From Xiphophorus maculatus (taxonomy: Eukaryota; Chordata; Actinopteri; Cyprinodontiformes; Poeciliidae): a stretch of 64,000 nt of DNA. The notes beneath the pieces were generated by a model. The model saw only the letters and a list, made by a program, of their open reading frames with translations. It was not told the origin of the DNA and did not search any database. Positions 43,811 to 56,009 of this stretch are shown piece after piece. Position 1 is the first letter of the stretch, and each line of letters begins with the position of its first letter. The DNA lies in the NCBI RefSeq assembly GCF_002775205.1, contig NC_036454.1, positions 6,205,882 to 6,269,881 of the forward strand. The letters are read 5' to 3'. Both the position numbers and the translations under genes were made by a program.

Positions 43811-44814
43811 CAGAGGAAAACAGACCCAGCATGACCAGCGCACACTTACAGATGTGCCTCATAGGCCGTGCCCGACACAGGAAGCCTTTAAAAAGCAAAT
43901 CAATCACTGTGGAAATTGTGGGGGGACAAAACCCCATGGAAATCTTATGAGAGGGCACGATGCCAAGGAGTAAGACGCACAACGGAGTTTGTACCAAATA
44001 TAAATTCACTGCAGGCTCTTGGAAACTCGTGTTTTCATAAACACAAGAACTCTGTGGAAGTGAGTTTCCTGATTTGGAGGGAAAGTGAGAGGAGAAAATA
44101 AATAAGGAATAGTTGGTGTTTGCCTTTTTGTTTGCCTCGAGGGGAAAAGGTTTTAAAAGCTCTGTTTCATCCAGAGAGAAAGCATTTTAGCGGAGATAAT
44201 CTGTAAACTTTCCTCTTTGATTTCGCAACTGAAATGCTGCGATGAATGCCAACCATTTTCAATATAAACTTTTCTTCACCTCACAGATAAGCAGCTCCCC
44301 ATGAATAAAGATGTGCACCCCTACATACTTTGAAAAGAGAATCTTAAATATGTTGTTTGTGTTGGTTTTTTCTCTTAAAGAAATTGTCATTTTTCACATA
44401 TAAAACCTTATTCCTGCTGCAGTTCCTTGAATTTCAAATTGAAGGACCATGGAACTATTATCATATTCAAGATGTGTCATTTTCTGACATGGGTTCCTCA
44501 GTATCCACAATTGTGCAGAAAATTTCTGCAGCCTTTCATAGATTTAATATCTGCTGCATTTTCTTTTTACTGCAGGCTTCAAATGGAGTATGCTTCACTT
44601 GTAGCAGAAATGTACACTTCCCTACCTTTCTATACTTGCACAATAGAGGAAAAATATTTTTCTGTTCATAACCTTTTGCTGACCAATGTTATTGGAGTTG
44701 AGTATCAGACCTACAGTGAAGGTAAGAAACTTTTTTGCAGTGACACAAATATAGGATTTTACTTCTACAGTCTTTTGCAAAGAGTTTGGATTGTTTTCAA
44801 ATAATTAAGCAGAA

Positions 44815-45359
44815 CAAGCCTCCACTGCCCTAGAGTCCAGTGGCGGTGTGTTTTACACCACTGCGTCCGACACTTTGGATTGCACTTGGTGATGTATGGC
44901 TTGGATGCAGCTGCTCGACTATGGAAACCCGTTCCATGAAGCTCTCTGCGCACTGTTCTTGAGCTAATCTGAAGGTCACATGAAGTTTGGTGGTCTGCAG
45001 TGATTGACTCTCTAGAAAGTTGGCGACCTCTTTGCTTCATCATCAGCTGCGCCTGTCAGTTTACGTGGCTGAGTTGCTGTCGTTCCCAAACACTTCCGTT
45101 TTCTTATAATACGCCTGACAGTTCACTGTAGAATATTTAGGAGCGAGGAAATTTCACGACTGGATTTGTTGCAGAGGAGGCATCCTGTCACAGTTCCATG
45201 CTGGAATTCACTGAGACCGACTCATTCTTTCCCAAATGTTTGTAAAAACAGTCTGCATGCCTAGGTGCTTCAGTTTGTACAACCATGGCCATGGAAGTGA
45301 TTGGAACATCTGATTCCGATAATTTGAATGGGGAATCAAATACTTTTGGCTATATAGTG
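44815..45359 (-). mobile_element. Truncated, frameshifted Tc1-like transposon
   Basis: The right end is an intact terminal sequence: on the minus strand cactatatagccaaaagtat, followed outside by TA (45360-45361). Reading leftwards on the minus strand, the transposase helix-turn-helix part is visible (SREISSLLNI, then TVRRIIRKRKCLGTTATQ). After a frame change it continues into the DDE part (RQLSRESITADHQTSCDLQI, then GFHSRAAASKPYITKC and HRHWTLGQWR). The distal catalytic part and the other end are missing. Clearly a dead copy. Confidence 0.88.
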
Positions 45360-46251
45360 TATGTGTTTCAGTTAGATAACATTAAGTCTGGTAACAAAAT
45401 TTGTAGATGGGTTTGGCTTAAAACAAAGTCGGATTGTTGATTATTTTTTTTGGATTAACTAGTTAATAACTGCATAGCAAAAGGTAATTAATAGAGGATG
45501 TTTTTACATAATTTGAACCAGGTGAGGATAAAACTATGGCACTTAAGGAGTTTTAGCTTGAACATACTTACAGATAAAGGTCTTTTTTAACTTAAGTGCA
45601 AAATGCATATATTTTTTATACAACTTTGACTTAATAAGTGCTTTGAGAAGGATGTTTTTGTAGCAAGTCGCTGTTTTGAGTCTGTGTACTCCAGTTAACG
45701 GTAAAACGATTACTAAATTAGTTGATGTTTATGTCAATATATCCATCACAATTAAACCAGTTAACTGTTTTAACCCCAGTGTTAAATGTGGTACACATGA
45801 TTTCCTGTAAAAAAAACCCAAAAGGTAAAAGAGAGATTTCTTGAAGATGGCATAATCGTAATTTTTTTCTATAGTTTTCTAAAAAATAGTCAACCAATGG
45901 ACCACCCAATGGTCAATTTTTAGACATAGAATATTTATTTTTCTTTGATAAACTGTTTCTTTACCAGTTGTGCCATGAACTGTGAATGCTTTATTAGTGC
46001 CGTATCTTCTGCATATTGGTGTTAGCTAAGAAAAGTCCATACATGTGTAAAATCCAATCTTCACTTTATTTCCAAGTCAAGAATTTACTGGGACATGCTC
46101 CTGCCAAACAATAAAAGTTGTGCATCTGTTCAAGGGAGAACCTTCAGCCTGTCAAGATATCAAACCCCACATGCTTTCTGTCTCAGTATGTAAAGCCGAG
46201 CCAGTAATTCCCTGACTTTAAATTTATGATAGCACCTGTCTGTTATCACAG

Positions 46252-46458
46252 ATCAAAATGTTTCAACATAAACTGTTCCAGCAAGCATGGGAATTCCCAT
46301 CAAATCCAGCTCCAGAATCCCCGCAGATCATCAACAACTTTGTTCTCGCCATTAAAGATAAAGCCCCGCAATCCTCAGCAACCATTACTCTTAATGATCT
46401 GCTTAACCAGCAGCGTTACGCCACAACTCAACAGCAAGAAGAAAGACAACTTCAAAAG
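46252..46458 (+). CDS. Isolated exon-like open frame, unknown
   Basis: Preceded by an acceptor-like tgttatcacag (ending 46251) and followed by a donor-like AAG|gtgcac (46459). The block is 207 nt, exactly 69 codons, open throughout, beginning IKMFQHKLFQQAWEF and including TITLNDLLNQQRYATTQQQE, a Gln-rich end. Composition is more protein-like than the surrounding ORFs. No neighbouring exon could be joined to it and I do not recognise a family. It may be a chance ORF or a decayed fragment. Confidence 0.25.
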
Positions 46459-46459
46459 G

Positions 46460-48330
46460 TGCACACTCCTCCATGCTTGGTTTTTTGTTTTCCAGCAGTT
46501 TTTCTCCTTATCAGCTGCTGCGCAACTTGTACGATCCAGATATGATAACGGAAAACTGTCTCTGCAGTCTTTTTTGAACTATCCATTTGTGGTTGTGTGT
46601 GTTGACATGAATAAAGTCTGGAAGCAAGTGACATAGGACATAGACACTGAATATATACAGAGTACATATCTTTGAAATGAAACTATATCAGTTGAAACAT
46701 GCCCAGACTCACCTGTCTTATTAACTCCTTTTAAGATATCTGTGTTTTTATTGGGGTGGTGTCTATTAACTAGCGTATACAATGTTCTCTTCTTTATTAC
46801 AAATGCTGAAGTGGTGTCGTAATGATTTTGTGTTCACGGTTGTTTATCCAGACGTTCTCCGTCAGTAGAGTCTCCTGCGCTCAGGTTTGTATCTAGTTTG
46901 CCCACATGTTCAGTTCCCTGAGGCAGAGCTTGTTTACTGTCTAGACAAGTTTGCTTGTGGTATTCTGTGCATTTTTTCTTTTCTCGCCGTTTTATGTGAG
47001 GGTCTATCTGCTCGTCAACCTGTGATTAATATCTCAGGAGCGTTGAAGGTCTTTGTACATTTTCCTTGTCTCATTATGAATTCTTGCTGCTGCTGTTCAT
47101 TGTTTGCTCTCTGTCCTTTGAGGATCAGAACAAGGTCAAAGATCTTATAACGATTCAGACCTCTGCCCCTATTAAGCTTAATGAGAAGATCCAAACTTTG
47201 TAGATTCATGAGCTTGATGATTTTATGTAAGGGAGAACTCTTAAAAACTCTTAACGTTTTTGTATTATTTTAGTATTCTTGGCAAAACTTCAAATTGTCA
47301 CCAAATTTAAAAGCTCTTTTACTTTGACTAGAAACCTTATCGACTCAGCACCCAATGGTCAATTTGCAGATATTCCTATCAATTGTTTAATACAACCAGC
47401 CAATAAAATAGGAGCATCTAGACATTGGGAAGAAGAAAATCAAAGCGGACATCACAATAGGGAAGAAATTTTCAGTCACTTTTGATAAAAACATAAAGGA
47501 TATTTAAATTATTTTAAATGTACCCTACACATTTATATTTGTATCTTATTAAAAGTAGCATATCAAAAAATATTCATATCCTTCTCAACATTCAATTTAA
47601 AAACAATTTATGTTTCACTTATAGGGTTCAGCTGATCAGTCTAGTCTTCATTCCCTGGACACATTCTCAATTAAATTAAAATCAGCACTCATGGCAAAAT
47701 GGAAAGAAGCATGCATTACTTTAAACCTAAATCTGCCTGGAGTATGCATACTTTTGGGCTGGGATGTATTAGATTAGTGTGCAATATTATGTAGTCATGT
47801 AATTACCTAAATCTTTTCATTTTTACATTTATGCAATATAAAATCAAAGCTTTGTTAATTTTGTTTGTTTGCATGACTAGGTGCTTTTTCTGTAAAATTA
47901 TGTTTTCCTCATATAAATGCATCTCAGGACAAAATGGATGGAATTTCCAAGACCAGACATTATTAACTTAAAACACTTCCACTCCTTATAAACAACTGAT
48001 TCAAAGAGAGTTTTTTATTGTTGGGTTCATTATATCAGTGTAAAACTCAATTATTCATCTCAAGGACTGGAAATGATCAAACAGCATGACAAGAAGGTTT
48101 GTACAGATGGAAACCAGGTGGACGCAACAGAAGTTTTCTGTTATGTTAAACCAGAAATAAAAATGAATTCTGAGTTTGTCACACCATAGACAGATGTGCT
48201 CTTGCTCAACCAGCCAAAACTAAATAACAAAATAATTCAAAATAATAAAATCAGGTTTTAGTATAATAAAATAATTATCAGTCTCTTGCAGATCCTCATA
48301 AAAACATCGCTGACTGAGAGATCTAAGCCT
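46460..48330. other. Intergenic, nothing firmly recognised
   Basis: No gene with recognisable domains. Short ORFs at 46887-47150 and 47279-47485 have no supporting splice sites or domains. Mostly AT-rich, low-CpG sequence. Confidence 0.35.
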
Positions 48331-48339
48331 GGTCTTAAT

Positions 48340-48950
48340 AAACTGCATGTTGTCAAGAAAACTGGCATGGGGTTGTGAGATCTTTCCAGGTACACGCAGA
48401 AAAGGTGTATAAAGGCCTGAGAGAAATAAAGCAATCTTGTGATTTGATTAAAATAATAATTAAGTTGAATGTGTATGAATACAATTGGTAATATGTGTAT
48501 AAATAATCACTAAATAACTTTCTGAAATGTATTTCCGAGTAATGATCTGTAATAGCAACAACAATGTGTATTATGTTTGATGATTTATAATATGTGAGAA
48601 ATGTGATTAATTCTTAATGAATATCAAAGTTGTGATGATTTGAAATCGATTCAAAAGGTTTCAATACAAGTTGAATGTGTCTAATGATTTGTAACAGATA
48701 ATAGTGAGTTATAGAAAAGAGAGGAAGTTATAATGTTAAAGTCAGCAGGATGGGTGAGGCCCTGCTGCCAAGATATGTCGCAAGTTGGGGAAAGAAGGAA
48801 CTTTCCAGTAGACTCAGCAAACAGGTTGGGGGCCGACGGGGCTTTCCACCAGAGTCAGCAGTTGGTCAGGAAGTCACGTAGACCACACTATGTGAAATAA
48901 GGACAATGCATTAGACGCATTGGAGAAATGAAATAATTGGGTTATCCACT
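48340..48950. other. Unassigned block with LTR-like signals
   Basis: Contains tgtataaaggcc (TATA-like) followed 15 nt later by AATAAA at about 48425, then about 290 bp of AT-rich sequence with many TGT/TGA repeats (48440-48730). A sharply GC-richer segment follows (caggatgggtgaggccctgc, then ttgggggccgacggggcttt, about 48750-48870). The composition break suggests an inserted element. I could not find terminal repeats or a target duplication. Confidence 0.3.
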
Positions 48951-49679
48951 AGCTGCAAACCTTCGCAAAAGTATTCATACTTCTTAAACATTTTAAATGT
49001 TTTGACTATATCCATATAACATCATATAGAATTTGAAAAGTGATGAACATTTGACCCAATTTATCCCTCAACAAAGTCCAGTTGACCTATTTTACCTTCA
49101 GATGTTATCTAGCAAGTCTGTCTGTGTGTAATTTACTCTCAGGATAAACAATGATATTTGAAAATTAGGGAACAAACAGCATTATGAAGACCTATGATGT
49201 CCCAAGCTTTGTGCAGTCCATCATCTGAATATAGAAAAAGTGTGACACTCTGTATTTATTTTTCATTAAAACTCTTTGTCTTTCTCTCTCAGGTTCTGCC
49301 TAGATTTGGATCCCAAAACTCATAATACAATAAATTATGACAAACTTCAAGGTTATTTTGCAAGGTATTGTTATCTAAGATTGCTTATTAGAAACATAAT
49401 GAATGAAAAAAGCAGCAAAGGTTCAAAGCAAACATTGAAAGAAAGAAAATTTTGATCAAGAACTGTTTATCAAAACCCAGTTGGATGATAAGAAGATATT
49501 CTTTCTTTTTGGAAGCAGAAACACAAAATCTGCTCACTTTTTGTGTAGTACTCTAGTTTATGGCTGCTGGTTACAGATAGATCTGCAACACAACACTTTG
49601 TTTTCTTCAACTCATGATTTTATGATCTTGTTGCTACGGAAGTATCCCACTTCCTGTGTTTAATTTTGCTTTGATTCGA

Positions 49680-51650
49680 ATACAAAGAGATCCATCTTGC
49701 TTTTCTCATTAAGTGTGAGAGGATGAAACCACAGTTTCATTCATCTTGTTTCCAGTCACTACTGAGACTCTTTAGTGCGAGTCAAACATGAATGCATTTC
49801 AGCGGTAACTGCTAAAAAGGTTGCTCTATGTATGATTTGGAACTCAAACTTGCATCCATTTGTTCTTGTTTACTGTGGTTTTAAACTGGGTTCATGGATT
49901 ATGTTTGCTGTAGATTTGTGACACCATAAAACCGTGTTCTTGTCTCACTCTGCCACGGAGTGATTATTTGCTGACATTAAATATGACGTCAAGGCTCTTG
50001 TCATCTTCTTTGTGTTGAAGTCTGGTAAACAACGTCGCCCTTCCAAGCCAAGCATTCTCGAAAGTGTGTTTTTCATCAGCAGTTTACATTACACGCATGG
50101 TGGATTGTGGTTCTCTTACTGCTTCCCTTCGGTGGACAAAATGAAAAGAAACGCTGATCTCAGGATGTTTTCCTGGTTCTTTGGGTTTGACATGGAAGAG
50201 AAGAGGCAACAGTGTAAAGACAAGTCTGGCCTCAGTGCAACTAAAAAAAACGAAAACCTTGGCTTTGTTTGTGTTAAAAAAGAGCATTTGAATTGAGGTT
50301 GACTGAGCGTAGAAACCACTTTCTGTTATACTTTGAAGCGTCCATAATAACCCTGAAGAGAGCATGCATTACTTCCAAATGTAAAGAAACACTGCAATCT
50401 TTTATGGGTTCTTTTTGCCTCGTGTGTCAATTGGGTCAATGCTGTTGCCCAAGCAGATGTTTTAAATGTTCGTTTACCGTCCTGTGACTCAGTTGTGCTG
50501 TCGCAGTCGGACCACAACAAAGTTCCATCACAGGCTGATTCTCACAAGCTGCTGCAGTGGCTGTGGACGTCACGGCGGTAATCACTGGCACTCTTCTGGC
50601 TTTCAGCTACATCTTTGATGGATTCATCCAAACAAGACCCACTGTATTTTTTATTTTTATTATGTGCAGTAAATCTGTCACAAAAGGTCAGTCAGTTCTT
50701 CATGTTAACTGTTCACAGATTTTGAATACAATGAATGCGGTTTTGCAAATAATTTCTGAATCAGAGCCATACAGTCAACAACATCAGTCACATTGTCTCC
50801 GGTTCATTTTGCATTTAAAATCTGGCGGGTTGGTTAAGCACCCCAAACCACGAGTGATTCACAAAATTCTAAAAAGTCATTAAAAATTATTACAAGTCAA
50901 AGAAATGTTGGGGAAGAATAAAGCACCTCTGGCTTCTTCTGATGGAAATCAACTTTCTCTTTATATCAGACTTGATCAGCGAGTTCTCCAGACCCTCTGA
51001 AGATACTTTAATGTCAACTTTAAAAAAAAAATATGTCCATCAGATCAATGTTATCAGAAACCATGTGTTCAGCCAGTCCTGTAAAGACCTGAAGCAGGAC
51101 CTGAGGTATGCAACGCCTGGTACGAACTGGTTCCTATAAGCAACAAAAAACCCAATTAAAGCCTCGTTCTTTACTTGTTTATAAAACATGTGCTAATCCC
51201 TTTATGCTACGTGTCCTGATAGACTAAAGTGACCTTAATAAAAACATTATCCAGAAAGTTATTTAGCCTTCAATTCCTGTGATTTTTTTAAAATCTCGTT
51301 TTTTGGAAGAAAAATATAAAGGAATGATAGTTGACTTAGGTCTGTCACAGGACTGCATGTTTCCAGTAGCTTCTTTTGTTACAGGAAACATTATCTTCTT
51401 GTAAATGAGGAGCTAAATTAAATGACCAGATGCTAAAGCAGATCGCTGTATAGGAACGCATAGAACTCTTTGTGGGTGAGAACAGAGATTGTGGAGCACT
51501 GAAAAGATTTGTAGCTGATTGAATGTCTAATTCAAACCTGATGTAGTCATAAAACTCATGGGGATCACCCCCACCTGTTAAGCACTAAAGCAGCTGGTTG
51601 CCACGGAGACATAATGCAGCTTGGCAGACAGTCCTTACTGTTGCCAAGCA
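49680..51650. other. Intergenic, nothing firmly recognised
   Basis: No gene is supported. The ORFs at 50012-50296 (94 aa) and 50557-50883 (108 aa) lack domains, splice context or a consistent neighbour. Confidence 0.35.
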
Positions 51651-51653
51651 GTA

Positions 51654-51690
51654 AGATAAAGGGGGGATAAAGGTTATCTCCCCTTTATCT
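51654..51690. repeat. Hairpin, 16-bp arms with one mismatch
   Basis: agataaaggggggata (51654-51669) and tatctcccctttatct (51675-51690) with a 5-nt loop. Confidence 0.85.
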
Positions 51691-51699
51691 AATGCTATA

Positions 51700-53020
51700 C
51701 AAGAGAAATACAATTAGTTCAGAAAATATACTATATTTCATATGAATTGTATTATTGTTTTAATAAAACTTTCCTAGGTTTTCCTTTTTAGTTCCTTTCA
51801 TTAATTATTATTTTGTCATAAACTATTAATTAACTTCTGATTTATTAAAAACGCAAAACAAGTAAATATTCTGACAAGTTTGGGTTCTTCAAACAGGAAT
51901 TTTCCAACTTAAATACCTCTCAGTTGGGCAGATCCTCCTGTTATTGCAACCATTTTCATTGCATTTTCTGTGTGGTTTAGTTTTTTGGATTTCCTGGACT
52001 TATTTTACCTTTCCGGTTCTTTTAGTAAAATTTTTAGTTTCATCCGTCTGCTTCCTGCCTCCTGCATGGATTTAGATCCTGCTCTTCAATTCTCTTCCTG
52101 AAAGTGCTTGAAGTCCCCTATTGAGATCTGCCTCACACTTTAAAAAGGCCTTACAGAACTGCATTTTACAATGAGTTAAAACTTAAGCAAAGAGCGTCTA
52201 ATCTCCAGCTAACAATTACCTAATTTTTAGGCAAAGTAAGAAAATATTGGGTTTATACAGTACTTCGTCATGCTGTTCAGAAAGTTGTTGTTCCTGTAAA
52301 TTCGTAGAAATTGCATTTTTATGTGTAATTTAATATTTCTGTTGTGGAGCATAGATTGTGTTAAATCCAATTAATTACATTTAATAACAGCCCTGTGCTT
52401 TTTCTTTTGTACTCCCGTTTCTTCTTTAAATAAACCTTAAACCAACTGCATCAGTCAATTTGACATGATTTTCTTAAATGGGATTGATTACTTATGCAGA
52501 AACCAAACTGTGGTTTATAAGAAATAGTATACTTTAGGTTTGGTTTTTGGGTTTCCTATAAATCTTTGAGGCTTCGCTGTGTTTGCACTTTGTGACTGAT
52601 GAATAAGTTGAGAGTAGCACGAACAGCTAGAGGCTAAAATGAAGGCCACTTTTCTGTGTAAGGAGAACATTTCAAATTTTAAAAAACATCCGTCTGGTTG
52701 TCATTTCTTCTTCTTGTGAAATATTGCTCCATTTCTACAGAGAAGTGGATCAGAGGTATCAAAGTGGATTTGTTCACATTTGGATCCTCTAGGCCTTAGA
52801 TTTTTTTTTCTCTCGTTAACATTACGTACAAGTTGGATCTGCACATTTATTTTGGTTTGTTCCACATTATCCTAGTTTACTATAACAATTGCTGACTCAT
52901 CATCTTACACTCTAAATTCTCAAATGGAATAATTTTACTGAAACTAAGAGTTTTTTTACTCCTGCTAGTGCGGTAGACTCGGTTTAATTGGGGACCAAAA
53001 ATGCAACATTTGTTACATTT
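51700..53020. other. Intergenic, AT-rich, nothing recognised
   Basis: No coding exon, RNA gene or clear repeat end is identified in this stretch. Confidence 0.35.
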
Positions 53021-53029
53021 TTCAGCTGG

Positions 53030-53270
53030 TCCAGTTTGCTTTCACGCTGCACTGTGCAAAACAATTGGAACCTTTTGAAGAACCTGTTCCACCCCTCGCC
53101 TGTGGTGGCGCTGCACAAAGAACTCATGAAGGAAATGACAGAAAAGCCTCAGAAGAAGACACTGAGCGCAACTTCCGTCTTCACAAAATGTAAACATAAA
53201 TGGAGTGGCGTCACATACTACTTTGCGGGAACCAAGAGCCCTTTCCTTGAATTTGGAAGGTATTTTCCAC
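53030..53270. repeat. Dispersed repeat resembling a fish MITE
   Basis: Starts ccagtttgctttcacgctgc then actgtgcaaaac. It resembles a common fish non-autonomous element. The overlapping ORFs on both strands have no recognised domain. Ends are not defined. Confidence 0.4.
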
Positions 53271-53279
53271 AAAACTAAC

Positions 53280-53780
53280 AACTTATATTATACTAGTATG
53301 TAAAGGGTATTTTCAAAGAACTTACAGTATTGTTTTCTGGACTTTACAGACTACACTCGTAGAACCTACAAGGCACTTTTCTGAAATGTACTTTCTACAG
53401 AAGTAACAGCTTACTTTACTGGAGCCTTAAGGTTATTTTATTACAACTTACAGCGTTGTTTCAGGTTGCTTACCTCAAACTTGTAGCATGCTATCCTGGA
53501 ACCCACATTGAACTTTTTTTGTAACTTATTCAGTTACTTCCTTGAATTTACAGATTGCTTTTCTGGGACATGCAGGTTACTTTTCACACAAACTACAAGG
53601 TACTTTCCCTGGACTAAGTTTTTCATCGGAATGTAGAGCTTACCTTTGTGAACTTTATGGTGAGATAACTTTTAACCTGGCATTTTCCCTACATGTTCTA
53701 AGTTGCTTTGAGGACAGAGTGGGATTTTATGCTTGTACTTAAAGGGAAATAACCTGTAAATTCCAGGAAAGTATTTTCTA
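53280..53780. repeat. Degenerate minisatellite of acttaca / tacttt units
   Basis: About 500 bp built from recurring, diverged motifs of the form (g/c)aactta-cag-gttacttttctgg, spaced roughly 25-45 bp (for example near 53318, 53380, 53447, 53560 and 53600). Unit edges are blurred by substitutions and indels. There is no coding potential beyond chance. Confidence 0.65.
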
Positions 53781-53799
53781 AGTTCTGGATATGTTACAC

Positions 53800-54395
53800 C
53801 CAAAACACACAAACAAACAGTTTGTAGTAAGTAGTGAGTTGCATTTATTTGAGTAACCTTTTGGGGAAAAAACCCCCAAAAACTTTTAGGAGTATTTTTA
53901 CTACGCTGTACTTTTTACTTGAGTAATTTTATTATGAAGAATTGCTTCTCTTACTTGAGTAAAATTTGTTTCTCTACCCACTCTAGCTGCACTAAATGAA
54001 GAGCAAACATGTTTTGACTAAAAAATCACCAGACACAGACACTCACCTGGAGTTTTTGTTCAAATTTAATAAGTCCTGTATTAAAATAAATAAAGACTTG
54101 TCTGGTTTTGTTATTTCTTAATTATAGAATTTATATGAATGATTTCCATTTTAGTCCTTAAAATACCAATATTTTCACATGACTTTTATGTTTTGATCCA
54201 TTTGATTGTGTAATTTAAAATATTAATTTATGTTTTGAACAAGTTTTTTTATCTTCTGTTTGCTAAATACTTTTTTTATATATTACTTGAGTAATTTTGT
54301 GGACAGCTACTTTTTACATGAAGTAGTAGTCAGTATGTTGAAGTTGTGTTACTCTTACTTAAATACAACTTTTGGGTACTCTGCCCAGCTCTGTC
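53800..54395. repeat. Dispersed repeat with acttgagtaa-type interior
   Basis: Repeated ttacttgagtaa/actcttacttaaatac strings and an end reading gggtactctgcccagctctg are features of a widespread fish interspersed element. It directly abuts the minisatellite. Class not assigned. Confidence 0.5.
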
Positions 54396-55489
54396 GGTTG
54401 GACACATTTTTTGAAGTTGAGCAGATAAGACGGATCTACCACCAGTTAAATTAGGGTGTTAATTTAACTGGAAATCTTTGTCCAGATTTCCCCAAGTTAA
54501 ATTTAAGTGTTCATTGTTTACAGACCAATTGTGAGAGACGATTTTTGATGAGCATAAAAAATTGTCCAATCCACCTCTCTCCTTCTGCATTTGTTTAAAT
54601 GTTCCCTTTTTAAATCTTTTACAGAGGATAAAGCTAAACGATGTTACAATAAACATTCCAGAGGGAGTCACCCACCCGGTGCATAATTAGAGACCCAGGA
54701 GGCTGAGTAAGATAGATGACTGCAGTGTATGTCAGTGGAGGTGGAGGGGGTCGTGCCGTTCCAGAGGCTGCTGGTTAAATGCAGGTGGCTGGGTGTACGC
54801 GTCAGCTTTTATCTTGGCTTTGAACACAGGTAAGCTCAGGGGCCTGCACAGGTGTGTGTGTGTAGGGGCTGAAAGTTCAGAGATTGTGGCGGCGGTTACG
54901 GTAGAAAAAGGGCCAGAGGCAGCGATTTGTCAAGATGAGCAGCGTTTGCTGGGGTCACCAAGTGACACAGTGGTAGCTTTTGTGTTGGTTATGAAACCAA
55001 AAATGATCTGCATTATATAGACACTGATGTGGCCGTTCAGAGGGTGAACAGACTTCAAACAGCAAGCAGATGCTTTGGTTGAGTAATCACTTTGACTCAC
55101 TATGTTTCCCCATAGGAGAAGACACAAGAACTTCTGAGTCATTGTGTCTGCCAAGGTGTTATGGTTTTAATTAATGTAATGAGACAAGTGATTATTTTGG
55201 CAAAGGAGAAAATTATCCCGGCATCACACAGGGACTTAGGATTCATTTCAAAGACAGAGAGGAAATCTGTCTTTCATATATCTGCCAAAAGGAGAGAAAA
55301 CTCAAATGTTTTTTTCTTTATGAGTGAAAAATCACAGCCCCTTTTTTCATTATGGTAGCGTTAAAAACAGCATCTCTCACCAGCTGAATATTGAGATTTT
55401 CACATAAAGTTTAGAGGACAAACAGTTTTGCCACCACCATTTGCTGCACCATTGCATTTTAAACAGTCCCACTTTGCTCAGATGTGGTA

Positions 55490-56000
55490 TTTTACCACAA
55501 GTTTCTAACTGTAGCTTGCTGAAATTTTGGCCCATTCCTCCTGACCAAACCAGTGTAACTGCCTTGCTCACACACACATGCACAATTTTTTTTATGAGAC
55601 TGAGATTAGGGCTTTGTGGTAGGCATTTATAAACTTGACTTTGTTGTTCCTAGGCCTCTTTGTAACTAAGTAGACGGTATGCTTCAAGTCATTGTCCATT
55701 TGGAAAACCCATTTGGATAAAATCGAACTTTCTAGATATCTTGAGATGTTGCTTCAGTGCTTCCATGTACTTCACTCATGATGCCATCTATTCTTTCAAG
55801 TGCACCACTCCACATCATGATGCTGCCACCCTGTACTCCACTTTGTATTCTCAGGTTTGCAAGCATTCCTCTTTTTCCTAAAAATGTTAAAATTACCATT
55901 ATGACCAAAAATGTCAATTTGAGTAGACCACAGAATTTGTCTTTATGGATTAAATCCTGAGTGCATTTTTTAACTGTGATCTGGTTTTTAGTTCTGCGTT
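55490..56000 (-). mobile_element. Decayed Tdr-like Tc1/mariner transposase
   Basis: On the minus strand the frame retains GVQGGSIMMWSGALERIDGI, the diverged equivalent of the GGGSIMLWG block before the second catalytic Asp of Tc1 transposases. Downstream plus-strand strings (tggcccattcctcctgacca, gtcattgtccatttggaaaa, catgatgccatctattcttt, catgatgctgccaccctgta) follow the fish Tc1 element order. Stops and indels break the frame, and terminal repeats were not located. Inactive. Confidence 0.75.
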
Positions 56001-56009
56001 GCAATTCAC

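Noticed and set aside
50012-50296. 94-aa ORF with charged residues
   Set aside because: No recognised family, no flanking splice signals of quality, overlapped by equally long antisense ORFs.
53280-53780. CRISPR-like array of spaced repeats
   Set aside because: Units are degenerate and of variable spacing, the genome is eukaryotic, and there are no cas genes; it is a decayed minisatellite.
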